Below, one piece after another: positions 25,609-33,473 of a DNA stretch of 64,000 bases. A model generated the notes under the pieces. It saw only the letters and a program-made list of their open reading frames with translations. It made no database searches and had not been told where the DNA came from. The stretch is from positions 1 through 64,000 of the forward strand of contig NZ_KE386906.1 of assembly GCF_000429465.1 (NCBI RefSeq). The letters run 5' to 3'. Position numbers and translations under genes: made by a program. Position 1 is the stretch's first letter; each line of letters begins with the position of its first letter. Origin of the DNA: Algoriphagus vanfongensis DSM 17529 (GTDB lineage Bacteria > Bacteroidota > Bacteroidia > Cytophagales > Cyclobacteriaceae).

Positions 25609-26247
25609 TTATTTAGACAAATATGGAGATTGAGTGAAAGCCTGATTGATGGTGTTGGTGATTCTGGTCGCTACCTGATCTTTGGAACCTTCCAAAAGTC
25701 CATTGACAATTCCAGTCCAGACCACAGGGATTTTGTCACTGGCACTGATTCCAGCTGGCTGAGTCATCTGTAAGAATACAGTTCCTGTACGAACTCTAGT
25801 GACCTGAGGAGGATAATAGCCAGGATAGTACCATCCCCAACCCCAGCCCCAGCCTGGGTACCACCAGTTCCAATACCACCAGTCGTAGTAGTAGTACAAT
25901 TGATCTGTCTGAAGTGCAGATGCCAAGATGATCAAATCTGGATTGGCACTTTTGTCCACTTCAGTGTAGCCGAGCGCATTCATATTGGAGCGGATCGTGC
26001 TGAGAATAGAGGCGGAATAGACCGCATCGACAAATTCCGGTTCTTCGCCTTCTATCGCTTCTCCAGTGATCTTGATGACCTTGTCTGGGATTGCATAGGT
26101 GTTTTGCGAGGCATATGCAAAGTCTGCATCGTGATTGGTATAGACGATGTCCAGTTCATCGACATAGTCTGCTCCGTCAGGTACACATGACAGAGCCACA
26201 GTGGTAAGCAATATTCCAAATAGGAATATTCTGGTCTTTTTAAACAT
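25609..26247 (-). CDS. DUF4136 lipoprotein with extreme Trp/Tyr-rich insert
   Basis: 212 residues. Lipobox TTVALSCVPD (Cys21). DUF4136-like parts are DADFAYASQNTYAIPDKV, the helix STIRSNMNALGYTEVDKSAN, PDLIILASALQTDQLYYYYD and VFLQMTQPAG...VVWTGIVNGLLEG. Between them, residues about 116-147 are almost only W, Y, G and P (DWWYWNWWYPGWGWGWGWYY). Such inserts occur in this family and may touch the membrane or polymers; that is inference. Co-directional with, and only 2 bases from, the barrel gene at 25013. Confidence 0.8.
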   Translation of the reverse strand: MFKKTRIFLFGILLTTVALSCVPDGADYVDELDIVYTNHDADFAYASQNTYAIPDKVIKITGEAIEGEEPEFVDAVYSASILSTIRSNMNALGYTEVDKSANPDLIILASALQTDQLYYYYDWWYWNWWYPGWGWGWGWYYPGYYPPQVTRVRTGTVFLQMTQPAGISASDKIPVVWTGIVNGLLEGSKDQVATRITNTINQAFTQSPYLSK

Positions 26248-26265
26248 GTTGGTTATTGATTTAAA

Positions 26266-26733
26266 TTAGTTTTCATCTATAAATGGCAGCTCTTGCTGCA
26301 TGGCATTTCTGATCGTGTTGTGGATATAAATGTCCACTTGGAGAAATTTTGCTGCATTTTTGGCTGTGGTAGCTTTTTTGAATTTTTTGAAGTAGGTCTG
26401 GTGCAATTTGCTCAGTGCCACATCATTTTTCAAAGTGCGCTTGGCAAGAGATTCCGACTCCTCTTCGCTCATGCTTTCCAGATTGCTGAGGTATTCGTCG
26501 ATGATCAAGTATCGCTCTCTCGCTAGCAATTGACGCTGATCTTCATATTCCTGATAGACTTTCCAAAAGAGGTTAGCCTCTGATTCCGGTAAATCCATGT
26601 AGGCTTCGACGAGTTGTTTTTTGCCCATGCCAAATTCCGCCTGGATAAGCGTGATTTCATCGTTGATATCTTGAGCAAATGCAGCACCTGCAAAAAGAGG
26701 GAGGAGTGTGACTAAAAAGAGTAACTTTTTCAT
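26266..26733 (-). CDS. Periplasmic helical protein of unknown function
   Basis: 155 residues. Signal peptide ending AAFAQ. The mature part is predicted nearly all helical and charged (LPESEANLFWKVYQEYEDQRQ, SEEESESLAKRTLKNDVALSKL, YFKKFKKATTAKNAAKFLQVD). The pattern of E/K-rich helices with LxxxQxxxF spacing recalls the periplasmic Spy/CpxP or sigma-sensor-like proteins of Bacteroidota, but I cannot assign it firmly. It heads a five-gene run (to 23760) with short gaps. A bulged inverted repeat sits in its leader. Confidence 0.6.
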   Translation of the reverse strand: MKKLLFLVTLLPLFAGAAFAQDINDEITLIQAEFGMGKKQLVEAYMDLPESEANLFWKVYQEYEDQRQLLARERYLIIDEYLSNLESMSEEESESLAKRTLKNDVALSKLHQTYFKKFKKATTAKNAAKFLQVDIYIHNTIRNAMQQELPFIDEN

Positions 26734-26775
26734 AATGAGTAATTTAGAAATAAAGTGACTAAGTAAAGAATGTAC

Positions 26776-26806
26776 ACTTCCTTAAATGGATAAAAATTTA
26801 GGAAGT
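26776..26806 (-). promoter_or_regulatory. Bulged inverted repeat in leader of the DUF4136 run
   Basis: ACTTCCTTAAAT (26776-26787) pairs with ATTTAGGAAGT (26796-26806) with one bulged base. No T-run follows, so it is more likely an operator or 5'-leader structure than a terminator. It lies 43-73 bases ahead of the gene at 26266. Confidence 0.3.
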
Positions 26807-26854
26807 AAGGACTAAAATTAAATGAAAACTGTGAAAAACCTTGAAATTATTGGA

Positions 26855-28054
26855 TTAAAATGTTTCGTTGATGTTTAGATAAAATCCCGAATTTCCCTTT
26901 CTTCCTATGCCATAATCAGCTGTGATAGTAGTCCGATTTTCCTTGTTGATCATCACTCTTAAGCCAACTCCGTAAGACATGTTAATGTTTTCAAGCAGTT
27001 TTTCTCCGCTGTATTTGCTTCCAAATGAATTGGCATTGACAAAAACCGTCCCTCCGAAGGTTTCTTTTTCTTTTTGCAGTGGGAACCGATATTCAGACTC
27101 GGCATAGAGCATGTTTTCTCCTCTAAACCTGCCTTGGGCATAGCCTCTGCCAGTTCGCCCAAACATGTCCCAACCCAATGACGGGAGGTTCATGTAGGGG
27201 AGTTTGCCAGAAACCAAAAAATTTGCATAGGTCCAGACACCCAAGAGATGCCTTTTTCTTTTTTCTGAAAGATTGAAATAATGCCGGTAATCCATCAGTA
27301 GGGTGGAGGAGCTTTGATCTGACCCGAGAAAGGATGGGTTGATTTTATAAGAGATCAAAGCGAAGTTTTTTTCGTAGGGGGATACCGCATTGTCCCGATT
27401 TTCGAAAATCCCATTGATCGTGATCCCAGAAAGCGTGTACCTGTCCAAATCAAATCCCAAGGAGGAATTATAATCATCGTGAACAAACTGTAAGTTGGGA
27501 TCAAATTCCTCATTCATGAAGTTTTCGATTTTGGAATGAATATCCAGATGATATCCGACACCTAAGTAAAAATTACTAGCTGAGATTCGCTTCAAAACGG
27601 TCTCATAAAACCTGATCAGACGAAAATCCATTTGCTGCTCACCCCAAAGGACTGCAGGATCACTTGGATTGGCAATTGGATCATTGGGGGTGCTGCTTCC
27701 CAGTCCATAGGTGGGCTGAGAAGTGATGAAATACCTCCAGTCTCCGATGAGAATTAATTTATTTTCATCAAGAAAAATATTACTTCTAGAACTGAAAATC
27801 CATTGTTTTTTGGTGGTATACAGGAGGTTTCCTACCAGATTAGAAAGCTTGGTGTTTTCAGGGTTGCCCATATACCAGGTAGCGGAAGGAGCCATGCCAA
27901 ACATCCAGCCATTGGCAGGATTGTAGGCGATGGCGGGAAGCGGTACCCATTTGAAATCGTTGATCCGATTGGGAGTATAGATGAGCGAGTCCTGCGCGAA
28001 GCTCACCTGACTGCTGAGCCAAATGCAAGCGATACAGAGTACTAATTTCTTCAT
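26855..28054 (-). CDS. Omp85-superfamily (surface antigen D15-like) outer membrane barrel
   Basis: 399 residues. Signal peptide ending SFAQ. No POTRA domains: the barrel begins almost at once (WVPLPAIAYNPANGWMFGM). The C-terminal half carries the D15 features RGYAQGRFRGENMLYAESEYRFP (an R-G-x-x-x-G-R-F-R-G loop-6-like motif) and GVGLRVMINKENRTTITADYG, and it ends GFYLNINETF with the terminal aromatic. POTRA-less Omp85 barrels of about 400 residues are common in Bacteroidota; roles are unclear. It lies 39 bases after the porin gene on the same strand. Confidence 0.8.
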   Translation of the reverse strand: MKKLVLCIACIWLSSQVSFAQDSLIYTPNRINDFKWVPLPAIAYNPANGWMFGMAPSATWYMGNPENTKLSNLVGNLLYTTKKQWIFSSRSNIFLDENKLILIGDWRYFITSQPTYGLGSSTPNDPIANPSDPAVLWGEQQMDFRLIRFYETVLKRISASNFYLGVGYHLDIHSKIENFMNEEFDPNLQFVHDDYNSSLGFDLDRYTLSGITINGIFENRDNAVSPYEKNFALISYKINPSFLGSDQSSSTLLMDYRHYFNLSEKRKRHLLGVWTYANFLVSGKLPYMNLPSLGWDMFGRTGRGYAQGRFRGENMLYAESEYRFPLQKEKETFGGTVFVNANSFGSKYSGEKLLENINMSYGVGLRVMINKENRTTITADYGIGRKGNSGFYLNINETF

Positions 28055-28093
28055 AGAGTGGCAAATGGAGATTACATGATTCTTTTCATTTCT

Positions 28094-29290
28094 CTAGAAT
28101 GAGATATCCCATTGAAATCTAAATCTTGTTTCGTCTTTTCGCAAGAGGCTTTGGTCTTCAAAGGTAAATCTTGTCACCTCCGCTGTCAATTTGTTTTTGT
28201 GTCCTGCAAAGAAGTAATTTCCGACCAGTCCGACTTCCTGTTGGGTGTTGGATCTGATATCTAGGTCAGGTCTATATTGGGAAAGCCTCATTGCTATTTC
28301 CAGTTTTGGAGTGATGCTGGGGATCAGCCCGTGAGGGAAGTATCCCGCTTGCGCATAGAATCCTCCCAGAGTAGTTCCATTTTGGGATTTGATATCAAAT
28401 ATTGTCTTTCTGTGGATCTCCATGGCCCAAGAAAATCCTTGATAGTTTAATGCGGATTCTACTTGGAACTGATCTACTTTGTATTGACCATTTTCGCCTG
28501 CTTCAAAGCCTTCCAGTTGGCCTCCTCCAGACTGGGAAAAACGTGTGTAAGGACTGGTATTGGTCACAGCAGCAAAGGCGATGATGCCAACAGGTCTTTG
28601 TGAAATCTCTAAATCTCCACCAGCAAAATCCAGCTCTTCCCCCAGAAAATTCCACTGGAGCCTTCCAAAATACATTAGTTTGTTGTCGTCATTGAATGTA
28701 GATCCTCGACCTGTACCAGTGAGTGCTGCGACCCAATAGCTAAAATTGGCGATTCCTTTGCCTGCAAGATTTCCATAAACAGTAGCTCCCTGCTGTCTAT
28801 CCAGGGTAAAGGGACGATTGATGATAGAGCGGTCTACCAGCTGCTGTTCGCCCGAACTGATAAATCTTTCTCTTGTATACTCCACTTTCCACTGTCCAAA
28901 TTTGAATTTCAGCCAAGGCCATTTTTCTATCATTACACGAAAATCCAGCAAATTTCCCTGAGCTAATTCGTATTCGAAATAATACTTCAACCAAGGCTGG
29001 TAGGCATGTCCTCCGATTTTTAGCCTTGCTCGGTTGATTTTGAATAGTCTTGTATCCGGATTGTCAAAATCATCAAAAGTCAATGGATTTTGATCATCGG
29101 GTGTGGCAAATCGGAACTGCAATCTGGAAGCAAATTGCAGTTGAAATTTTTTATCTGCCGTGGTGAATACAAAGCCTTTGCTACTATGGGTAATGCTCGC
29201 TTGCGTGCTGTCTTCTGATTGAGCAAGGGCTGAAAATGTTGGAGCCAACCAAATGAAAAACAAAAATAAAACAAGCTGCGGTCTAAGCAT
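28094..29290 (-). CDS. Porin of the phosphate-selective OprO/OprP type
   Basis: 398 residues. Signal peptide ending SALAQ. The mature protein starts with FVFTTADKKFQLQFASRLQFR, the usual first strand of OprO/P-like porins, then RARLKIGGHAYQPWLKYYFEYELAQ, WPWLKFKFGQWKVEYTRERF and RPFTLDRQQGATVYG. It ends FRFQWDISF with terminal Phe. In pseudomonads such porins pass phosphate or polyphosphate; in Bacteroidota the substrate is not settled. Neighbouring sulfatase and phosphatase genes suggest anion passage, but this is inference. Confidence 0.8.
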   Translation of the reverse strand: MLRPQLVLFLFFIWLAPTFSALAQSEDSTQASITHSSKGFVFTTADKKFQLQFASRLQFRFATPDDQNPLTFDDFDNPDTRLFKINRARLKIGGHAYQPWLKYYFEYELAQGNLLDFRVMIEKWPWLKFKFGQWKVEYTRERFISSGEQQLVDRSIINRPFTLDRQQGATVYGNLAGKGIANFSYWVAALTGTGRGSTFNDDNKLMYFGRLQWNFLGEELDFAGGDLEISQRPVGIIAFAAVTNTSPYTRFSQSGGGQLEGFEAGENGQYKVDQFQVESALNYQGFSWAMEIHRKTIFDIKSQNGTTLGGFYAQAGYFPHGLIPSITPKLEIAMRLSQYRPDLDIRSNTQQEVGLVGNYFFAGHKNKLTAEVTRFTFEDQSLLRKDETRFRFQWDISF

Positions 29291-29330
29291 TTGGGAGGTT
29301 AGGCTTTTCCTAGTTTGAAAAATAAAAGTA

Positions 29331-29361
29331 CAAAAAAAGCCCTAGAAATGGATCTAGGGCT
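29331..29361 (-). terminator. Terminator after the HAD/barrel operon
   Basis: On the minus strand AGCCCTAGA and TCTAGGGCT form a 9-bp stem with a 6-base loop, followed by TTTTTT, 18 bases after the stop of the gene at 29379. Confidence 0.85.
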
Positions 29362-29378
29362 ATTGGATTGCTAAAATC

Positions 29379-30032
29379 TTAATTTTTTGGAATTCGGAAT
29401 ACCAATCCTCCGTCAAAGCCAAACTGGTATAGAGTCGAGTAGGAGCTCAGACCTCCGCCTACACCGCCAGTGCCGAAATAAAGTCCACCACCAATGGCTT
29501 GGGTTGCAGAAAGCAAGGATGCTTGGATACGAAAGGCGATATTATCTGCCAGCCAGAAGTTGGAGCCACCTCTAATTTGCCAAGAAAATTTAGTGGCAGA
29601 ATTGGAGTTGCCATTGTCTGGATTGTCTACTCCAAAGATGCCCATTCCGACGCCAGCACCGGCAAATGGCTCTACCGTTTCATTGATCGGGAAGTAGCGT
29701 GTTCCGTTTAGCATTACCCAGTTGATGGCTACATCGAAGTTGGTGTTTTGAATGTTATTAAATATGCCTTGATCAAGGTAAGTTGTTGGAGCATTTGTGT
29801 CTTGTCTTAGGTATTGGATTTCGATAGCACCTCTATCTGGGATATGATATTCTACTCCCAGTCCCCATCTGAATCCATCCTGGATGGTTCCTTCAAAATA
29901 AGAGCTGGAAGAATAATAAGAGTCAACTTTATCTTTGAATGCATACCCAGCGTAGGTATTGACGCGTAGATCCTGAGCAAAACCAGTCTGTAGGATGAAA
30001 AGTAATAAAGGTAGAATTACTAGTTTTTTCAT
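29379..30032 (-). CDS. Outer membrane beta-barrel protein (OmpW/OmpA-like)
   Basis: 217 residues. Signal peptide ending TGFAQ. About eight amphipathic strands follow (WGLGVEYHIPDRGAIEIQYLR, DVAINWVMLNGTRYF, VEPFAGAGVGMGIFG, FSWQIRGGSNFWLADNIAFRI), ending QFGFDGGLVFRIPKN. It resembles the outer-membrane-beta-barrel domain of small porin-like proteins. It is the last gene of an operon that begins with the HAD lipoprotein gene at 33421, one base after the previous stop. Confidence 0.75.
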   Translation of the reverse strand: MKKLVILPLLLFILQTGFAQDLRVNTYAGYAFKDKVDSYYSSSSYFEGTIQDGFRWGLGVEYHIPDRGAIEIQYLRQDTNAPTTYLDQGIFNNIQNTNFDVAINWVMLNGTRYFPINETVEPFAGAGVGMGIFGVDNPDNGNSNSATKFSWQIRGGSNFWLADNIAFRIQASLLSATQAIGGGLYFGTGGVGGGLSSYSTLYQFGFDGGLVFRIPKN

Positions 30033-30033
30033 G

Positions 30034-30768
30034 TTATTGTTCGTTTTGTTTCATTTTTCCTCTGCCAACCGGAAGATTGGCATAAATCGCCCATTGGCTA
30101 TGTTTCTGACTTCCTGCTTGATCTTTCAGGGCGTCATTGAATCCTTTGTGATGTCGGATACCGATTGCATTTATTTTGTCTTTGCCGACCATCATGCCGA
30201 TTCCGATCAGGTACCCTATGTCAAATTTGCTGACCTGATCACTGATGTCTCGGCGGTATTCCACTAGGTCGTTGTTTTCTTCTACTTCGAAAATATCCCA
30301 TGCTTTTAACCTCATAGATACTTGAGGGCCTAGCTCCAAAAACAATCGCTCAGTGCGATAATATCTAAAGGATAAAGGGACGCTGAGGTAATTGATCGTT
30401 CGGGCCGCGTTCGCTTCAGCAAAGAGGCTATTGATGTCTGGATTGTCAGATTCTGTAAAAGAGATACCTTTCACACCACGTCGGTATTTTGCGAGCATTT
30501 CCAGATTGAGCATGTATTTGTCGTTGAATTTGTGCCCGAAAAACAAGCCTAAGTTAAACGACCTCAAGTCTTTGGTGTCTGAGAAATTGGAAAAGTGATT
30601 GGTGCTTTCATTTAAGTGAATTCCGAAAAGATTGGTTTCAGAATTCAAGTCATCTCCGAATAGCAAGCTCATCAATACTTGAGATTTGGCCTCCTGAAGA
30701 GCTCCAGAGGTCATGAAAAGCGTCAGGTAGAGCGCAAAACAACTGAAATAGAATCGAGAGATCTGCAT
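30034..30768 (-). CDS. Outer membrane beta-barrel protein
   Basis: 244 residues. Signal-like N-terminus (FYFSCFALYLTLFMTSGALQEAKSQ). Barrel-like strands include FNLGLFFGHKFNDKYMLNLEM, INYLSVPLSFRYYRTERLFLE, LGPQVSMRLKAW and FDIGYLIGIGMMVGKDKINAI, the PorT-like pattern of a small Bacteroidota barrel. PorT-like proteins of this type are widespread and not always linked to type IX secretion. It ends WAIYANLPVGRGKMKQNEQ, unusual in lacking a terminal aromatic. One base separates it from the next gene, so they are coupled. Confidence 0.7.
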   Translation of the reverse strand: MQISRFYFSCFALYLTLFMTSGALQEAKSQVLMSLLFGDDLNSETNLFGIHLNESTNHFSNFSDTKDLRSFNLGLFFGHKFNDKYMLNLEMLAKYRRGVKGISFTESDNPDINSLFAEANAARTINYLSVPLSFRYYRTERLFLELGPQVSMRLKAWDIFEVEENNDLVEYRRDISDQVSKFDIGYLIGIGMMVGKDKINAIGIRHHKGFNDALKDQAGSQKHSQWAIYANLPVGRGKMKQNEQ

Positions 30769-30788
30769 AAGAAATGTTTTGTCGCTGA

Positions 30789-31829
30789 TTACTTATTTTT
30801 CTTTTTGAATCCAGCAAATCTCCAGTTGAGGTTGAGGAGAAATTGACTTCTTCTGCCAAATACACCCATTTCTGAGCGAAGCATCCAGTTTTTATTGTAT
30901 TGAAACTGCGCACCTAAAATCATGTTAAAAGGAGCTGTCACTTCCTTGTCCAGCAGATACTCTATGGTGTCTTCGCCTGGATCTATTCCCTGTCCGAATT
31001 CATCCAGTTTGTTGATGATTTGCTTGGCTACGATTTTTTGAGCTGGAGGAAGAGTTTCTGCCCATTCGTTGAGTGTGCCTATCACATTGCCGCTACCGAA
31101 ACCCGGAAATATCTGACTGATAGGTATAGATCCTTCGGTGTCATTTTGCAGGGCTTGATAGAAAGTACCTCCCCATACAGATAGATTTCGTTCTGGATTT
31201 CTCAATGAGGGGATGGTGTGACCGATACGAATACTAGAGTTGAATGCAGGCACCGGCTCCACGATGACGTCAATATCTGCGAAGTTGATATTATTGTCCC
31301 AAGCTACCCATACAGGCCCAACTGCACCGGTGAGAGTGCCACCAAAACCAAAACTTTTTGCCCTGAAATGCTGACTGGTTTCAAATCCTACAGGTGAAAG
31401 CAAGGTAATGTCGGTTTGGGTGGTTCCTCCTCCAAATATCCCGTAGACATTCAGAAAGGGCAAAACCCAGATATCCGGTCTCACGGTGTAGGCATTGGTA
31501 GTGGCTATTGTAGGACCAAATTTGATGAACTGACTTACATCCACCATTTCACTTCCTCCGAAACCCACCATCGTACTGTTGATAGTGATTTCTTGTCTTT
31601 GGGTGAAATAAATGAAACTGGCTCCCCAGGCATAAGGAAGGTCATATCCGGCCTTTGAGGCTTTCTTTCCCAAAATTGGAAGTGCATAGGGATAGTCCAT
31701 CTGCTTCAGACTGTCAAAATAATCCTGATAGATGGGATTGAAGACTTTTTGGGCACCCTGACCGAAGCTTTGGTAGGTGCCTAATGAAATCAGAATTAAG
31801 GAAAGAAAAGCAAGTCTAAAAATCTTCAT
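30789..31829 (-). CDS. Outer membrane protein of unknown function (DUF6588-like)
   Basis: 346 residues. Signal peptide ending QSFGQ. Strand-rich sequence with GYDLPYAWGASFIYFTQRQEI, KSFGFGGTLTGAVGPVWVAWD and, near the end, APFNMILGAQFQYNKNWMLR and FLLNLNWRFAGFKKKNK. The middle resembles a family of barrel proteins (DUF6588) often seen beside sulfatase and HAD genes; this is recalled, not checked. A less hydrophobic segment (NEWAETLPPAQKIVAKQII) may be an extracellular or periplasmic loop. It is third in the HAD operon, 12 bases after the gene at 31842. Confidence 0.65.
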   Translation of the reverse strand: MKIFRLAFLSLILISLGTYQSFGQGAQKVFNPIYQDYFDSLKQMDYPYALPILGKKASKAGYDLPYAWGASFIYFTQRQEITINSTMVGFGGSEMVDVSQFIKFGPTIATTNAYTVRPDIWVLPFLNVYGIFGGGTTQTDITLLSPVGFETSQHFRAKSFGFGGTLTGAVGPVWVAWDNNINFADIDVIVEPVPAFNSSIRIGHTIPSLRNPERNLSVWGGTFYQALQNDTEGSIPISQIFPGFGSGNVIGTLNEWAETLPPAQKIVAKQIINKLDEFGQGIDPGEDTIEYLLDKEVTAPFNMILGAQFQYNKNWMLRSEMGVFGRRSQFLLNLNWRFAGFKKKNK

Positions 31830-31841
31830 TAAGCGTGTGGT

Positions 31842-32402
31842 TTAGTCTCTTTTTTCCCAGATCTTCTTATTGAAAGCAATTCCAAAATTCCAGGAGTTAT
31901 AGATTTCTTTTTTGTTTTCGTAGGAAAGATTGAGTGCTATTTCAAAATTTTCTGAAATCTCAAAACCGTACTCTGTCCCTAGTTTAAAAAAAGTAAGGTT
32001 TTCATTTTTTTCAAACTCATAGCCTGGTCCCACATAGAAGGACCAATGTCTTAAAGCATGGTAGTGAATCACCGGAGCTACTGAGAAGGGGTAGCTTCTT
32101 TCCAGTGTGGACTCGCCGTCTTCTACCTCAAAGGATTGAAGCTTTAAGTCCATCTGCAAAGCAACAGACCATTTGGGGTGAAAATAGTAATCAATATCTG
32201 CTCCCCATGCCGGAATGATTGCTACTTTTTTATCTCCTTCCGTAGCTGTAGGGACATGGGAATTGGCCATCATGATCGCAGCTCTGATTTTAGGCACATG
32301 TTCTTCTTCCAATTCCTCTTCAGTATTTTCTATTTCTTGGGAAAAAGAGCTAAATCCCACAAAAAGAAGAGCTACGGCAATAAACCAACGTTTCATTTTC
32401 AA
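31842..32402 (-). CDS. Outer membrane protein, small barrel
   Basis: 186 residues. Signal peptide MKMKRWFIAVALLFVGFSSF ending in SQ. Mature part: an acidic start (EIENTEEELEEEHVP), then strands AAIMMANSHVP, AIIPAWGADIDYYFHPKWSVALQMDLKLQS, YPFSVAPVIHYHALRHWSFYVGPGYEFE, and NFEIALNLSYE, WNFGIAFNKKIW. It looks like a small membrane barrel. Its ATG overlaps the stop of the HAD gene (ATGA), so translation is coupled and the pair is very likely functionally linked. Confidence 0.7.
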   Translation of the reverse strand: MKMKRWFIAVALLFVGFSSFSQEIENTEEELEEEHVPKIRAAIMMANSHVPTATEGDKKVAIIPAWGADIDYYFHPKWSVALQMDLKLQSFEVEDGESTLERSYPFSVAPVIHYHALRHWSFYVGPGYEFEKNENLTFFKLGTEYGFEISENFEIALNLSYENKKEIYNSWNFGIAFNKKIWEKRD

Positions 32403-33421
32403 TCAGGGTAGATAGTTTTCCAATCATTTGCCATATCTACTACGATCCAGCCCTTCTTATCAGCATCATCCAGTCCTTTGGCAAATTGACCAATGTGAGA
32501 ATCTCTATCGTAAGCGTATTCTCTTACTGAATCCGTGTGATGGATGTAAATGCCCAATCTAGGCCCTTGAGAATTGGTGGTGTAGTCGATCATTTGATAG
32601 TCTCCGTCTGAGTTGCCTACTGCGATTGTAGGTCTCATTCCTATGTTTTGGTGGATGCCTACTGGCTTGCCTTCTTTGTCATCAAAGTGATTCAATTCTG
32701 GCAACTTGACCACTTGGAGTTTGCCATCTTTTTCTTCGTATTTTGCTTTGAGTGATGACCCCACTACTTGATAAGGAGGTATCCCATAAGCTTCTTCTGC
32801 CCATACACGGATAAAGTCTATTCCTCCGCCTGAGACGATAAAAGTTTTGTACCCATTGGCTCTTAGGTACTCCAGTAGCTCTACCATTGGCTGGTAGATC
32901 ATTTTGTTGTAGGCTTTGCCTGTTTCTGGATGAGTAGTAGACTCCAGCCATGTTTTGATTGAATTATTGAATTCATCTTCTGTCATACCGGCATGTGATG
33001 CCATGACAAGTTCTGCTAGGGCTTTTTCTCCTCCTGCCAAAGCTCCCTGCAGATCGTCTTTTAATATCGCTTGAATACTGGCAACATTTGCCCATTCAGG
33101 ATGTGAGTCTGCGTTTTTTTTGATGAAATCAATGGCATAAAAAAGTTGGAAATACATGGGTTGCTCTCCCCAAAGCGTACCATCATTGTCAAAAACGGCG
33201 ATTCTTTCATTTTCCGGGACAAAATCAGCACTTCCAGACTGGGTTGTCTTTTCTACAAATTGAACGATAGCGTCTCTTTGAGCACTTTCATTCCAAGAAG
33301 GAAGTATTGGAGCGGAGTTTACAATCGGATCCTCGCTGGTTTCAGCAGGTTTTGGGGTACAAAAAGTAGTCATTCCGATGACTATTAATCCCAAGTAGAA
33401 AGTTGGTTTGCTGTATTTCAT
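32399..33421 (-). CDS. HAD-superfamily phosphatase lipoprotein
   Basis: 340 residues from MKYSKPTFYL. The longer open frame (62 more codons) runs back into the sulfatase gene and its terminator and is rejected. Lipobox MTTFCTPKP (Cys21), so it acts outside the cytoplasm. HAD motifs: FDNDGTLWG (nucleophile Asp78, acid Asp80), FIVSGGGIDFIR (motif II Ser), AVGNSDGDYQM (motif IV acidic pair) with a Lys-rich motif III before it. Asp-x-Asp with following Gly-Thr is typical for phosphomonoesterases. It heads a five-gene operon with four outer-membrane proteins and follows a sulfatase gene across a terminator, leaving only 12 bases for initiation. Confidence 0.85.
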   Translation of the reverse strand: MKYSKPTFYLGLIVIGMTTFCTPKPAETSEDPIVNSAPILPSWNESAQRDAIVQFVEKTTQSGSADFVPENERIAVFDNDGTLWGEQPMYFQLFYAIDFIKKNADSHPEWANVASIQAILKDDLQGALAGGEKALAELVMASHAGMTEDEFNNSIKTWLESTTHPETGKAYNKMIYQPMVELLEYLRANGYKTFIVSGGGIDFIRVWAEEAYGIPPYQVVGSSLKAKYEEKDGKLQVVKLPELNHFDDKEGKPVGIHQNIGMRPTIAVGNSDGDYQMIDYTTNSQGPRLGIYIHHTDSVREYAYDRDSHIGQFAKGLDDADKKGWIVVDMANDWKTIYPD

Positions 33422-33433
33422 GATTTCAAGGAT

Positions 33434-33466
33434 AAAAAATGCAGATGGGGAATTCCCCATCTGCAT
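33434..33466 (-). terminator. Perfect palindromic terminator between sulfatase and HAD genes
   Basis: ATGCAGATGGGGAA and TTCCCCATCTGCAT (33439-33466) are exact complements, followed on the minus strand by TTTTTT. The HAD start codon is 12 bases further on, so there is no room for a separate promoter. Read-through, that is attenuation, or a promoter inside the sulfatase gene must serve the HAD operon. Confidence 0.85.
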
Positions 33467-33473
33467 GTTGTGA

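Noticed and set aside
30034..30768. PorT-like pattern suggesting type IX secretion
   Set aside because: The similarity is general to small Bacteroidota barrels; no other por/gld/spr genes and no type IX sorting domains were seen in the window.
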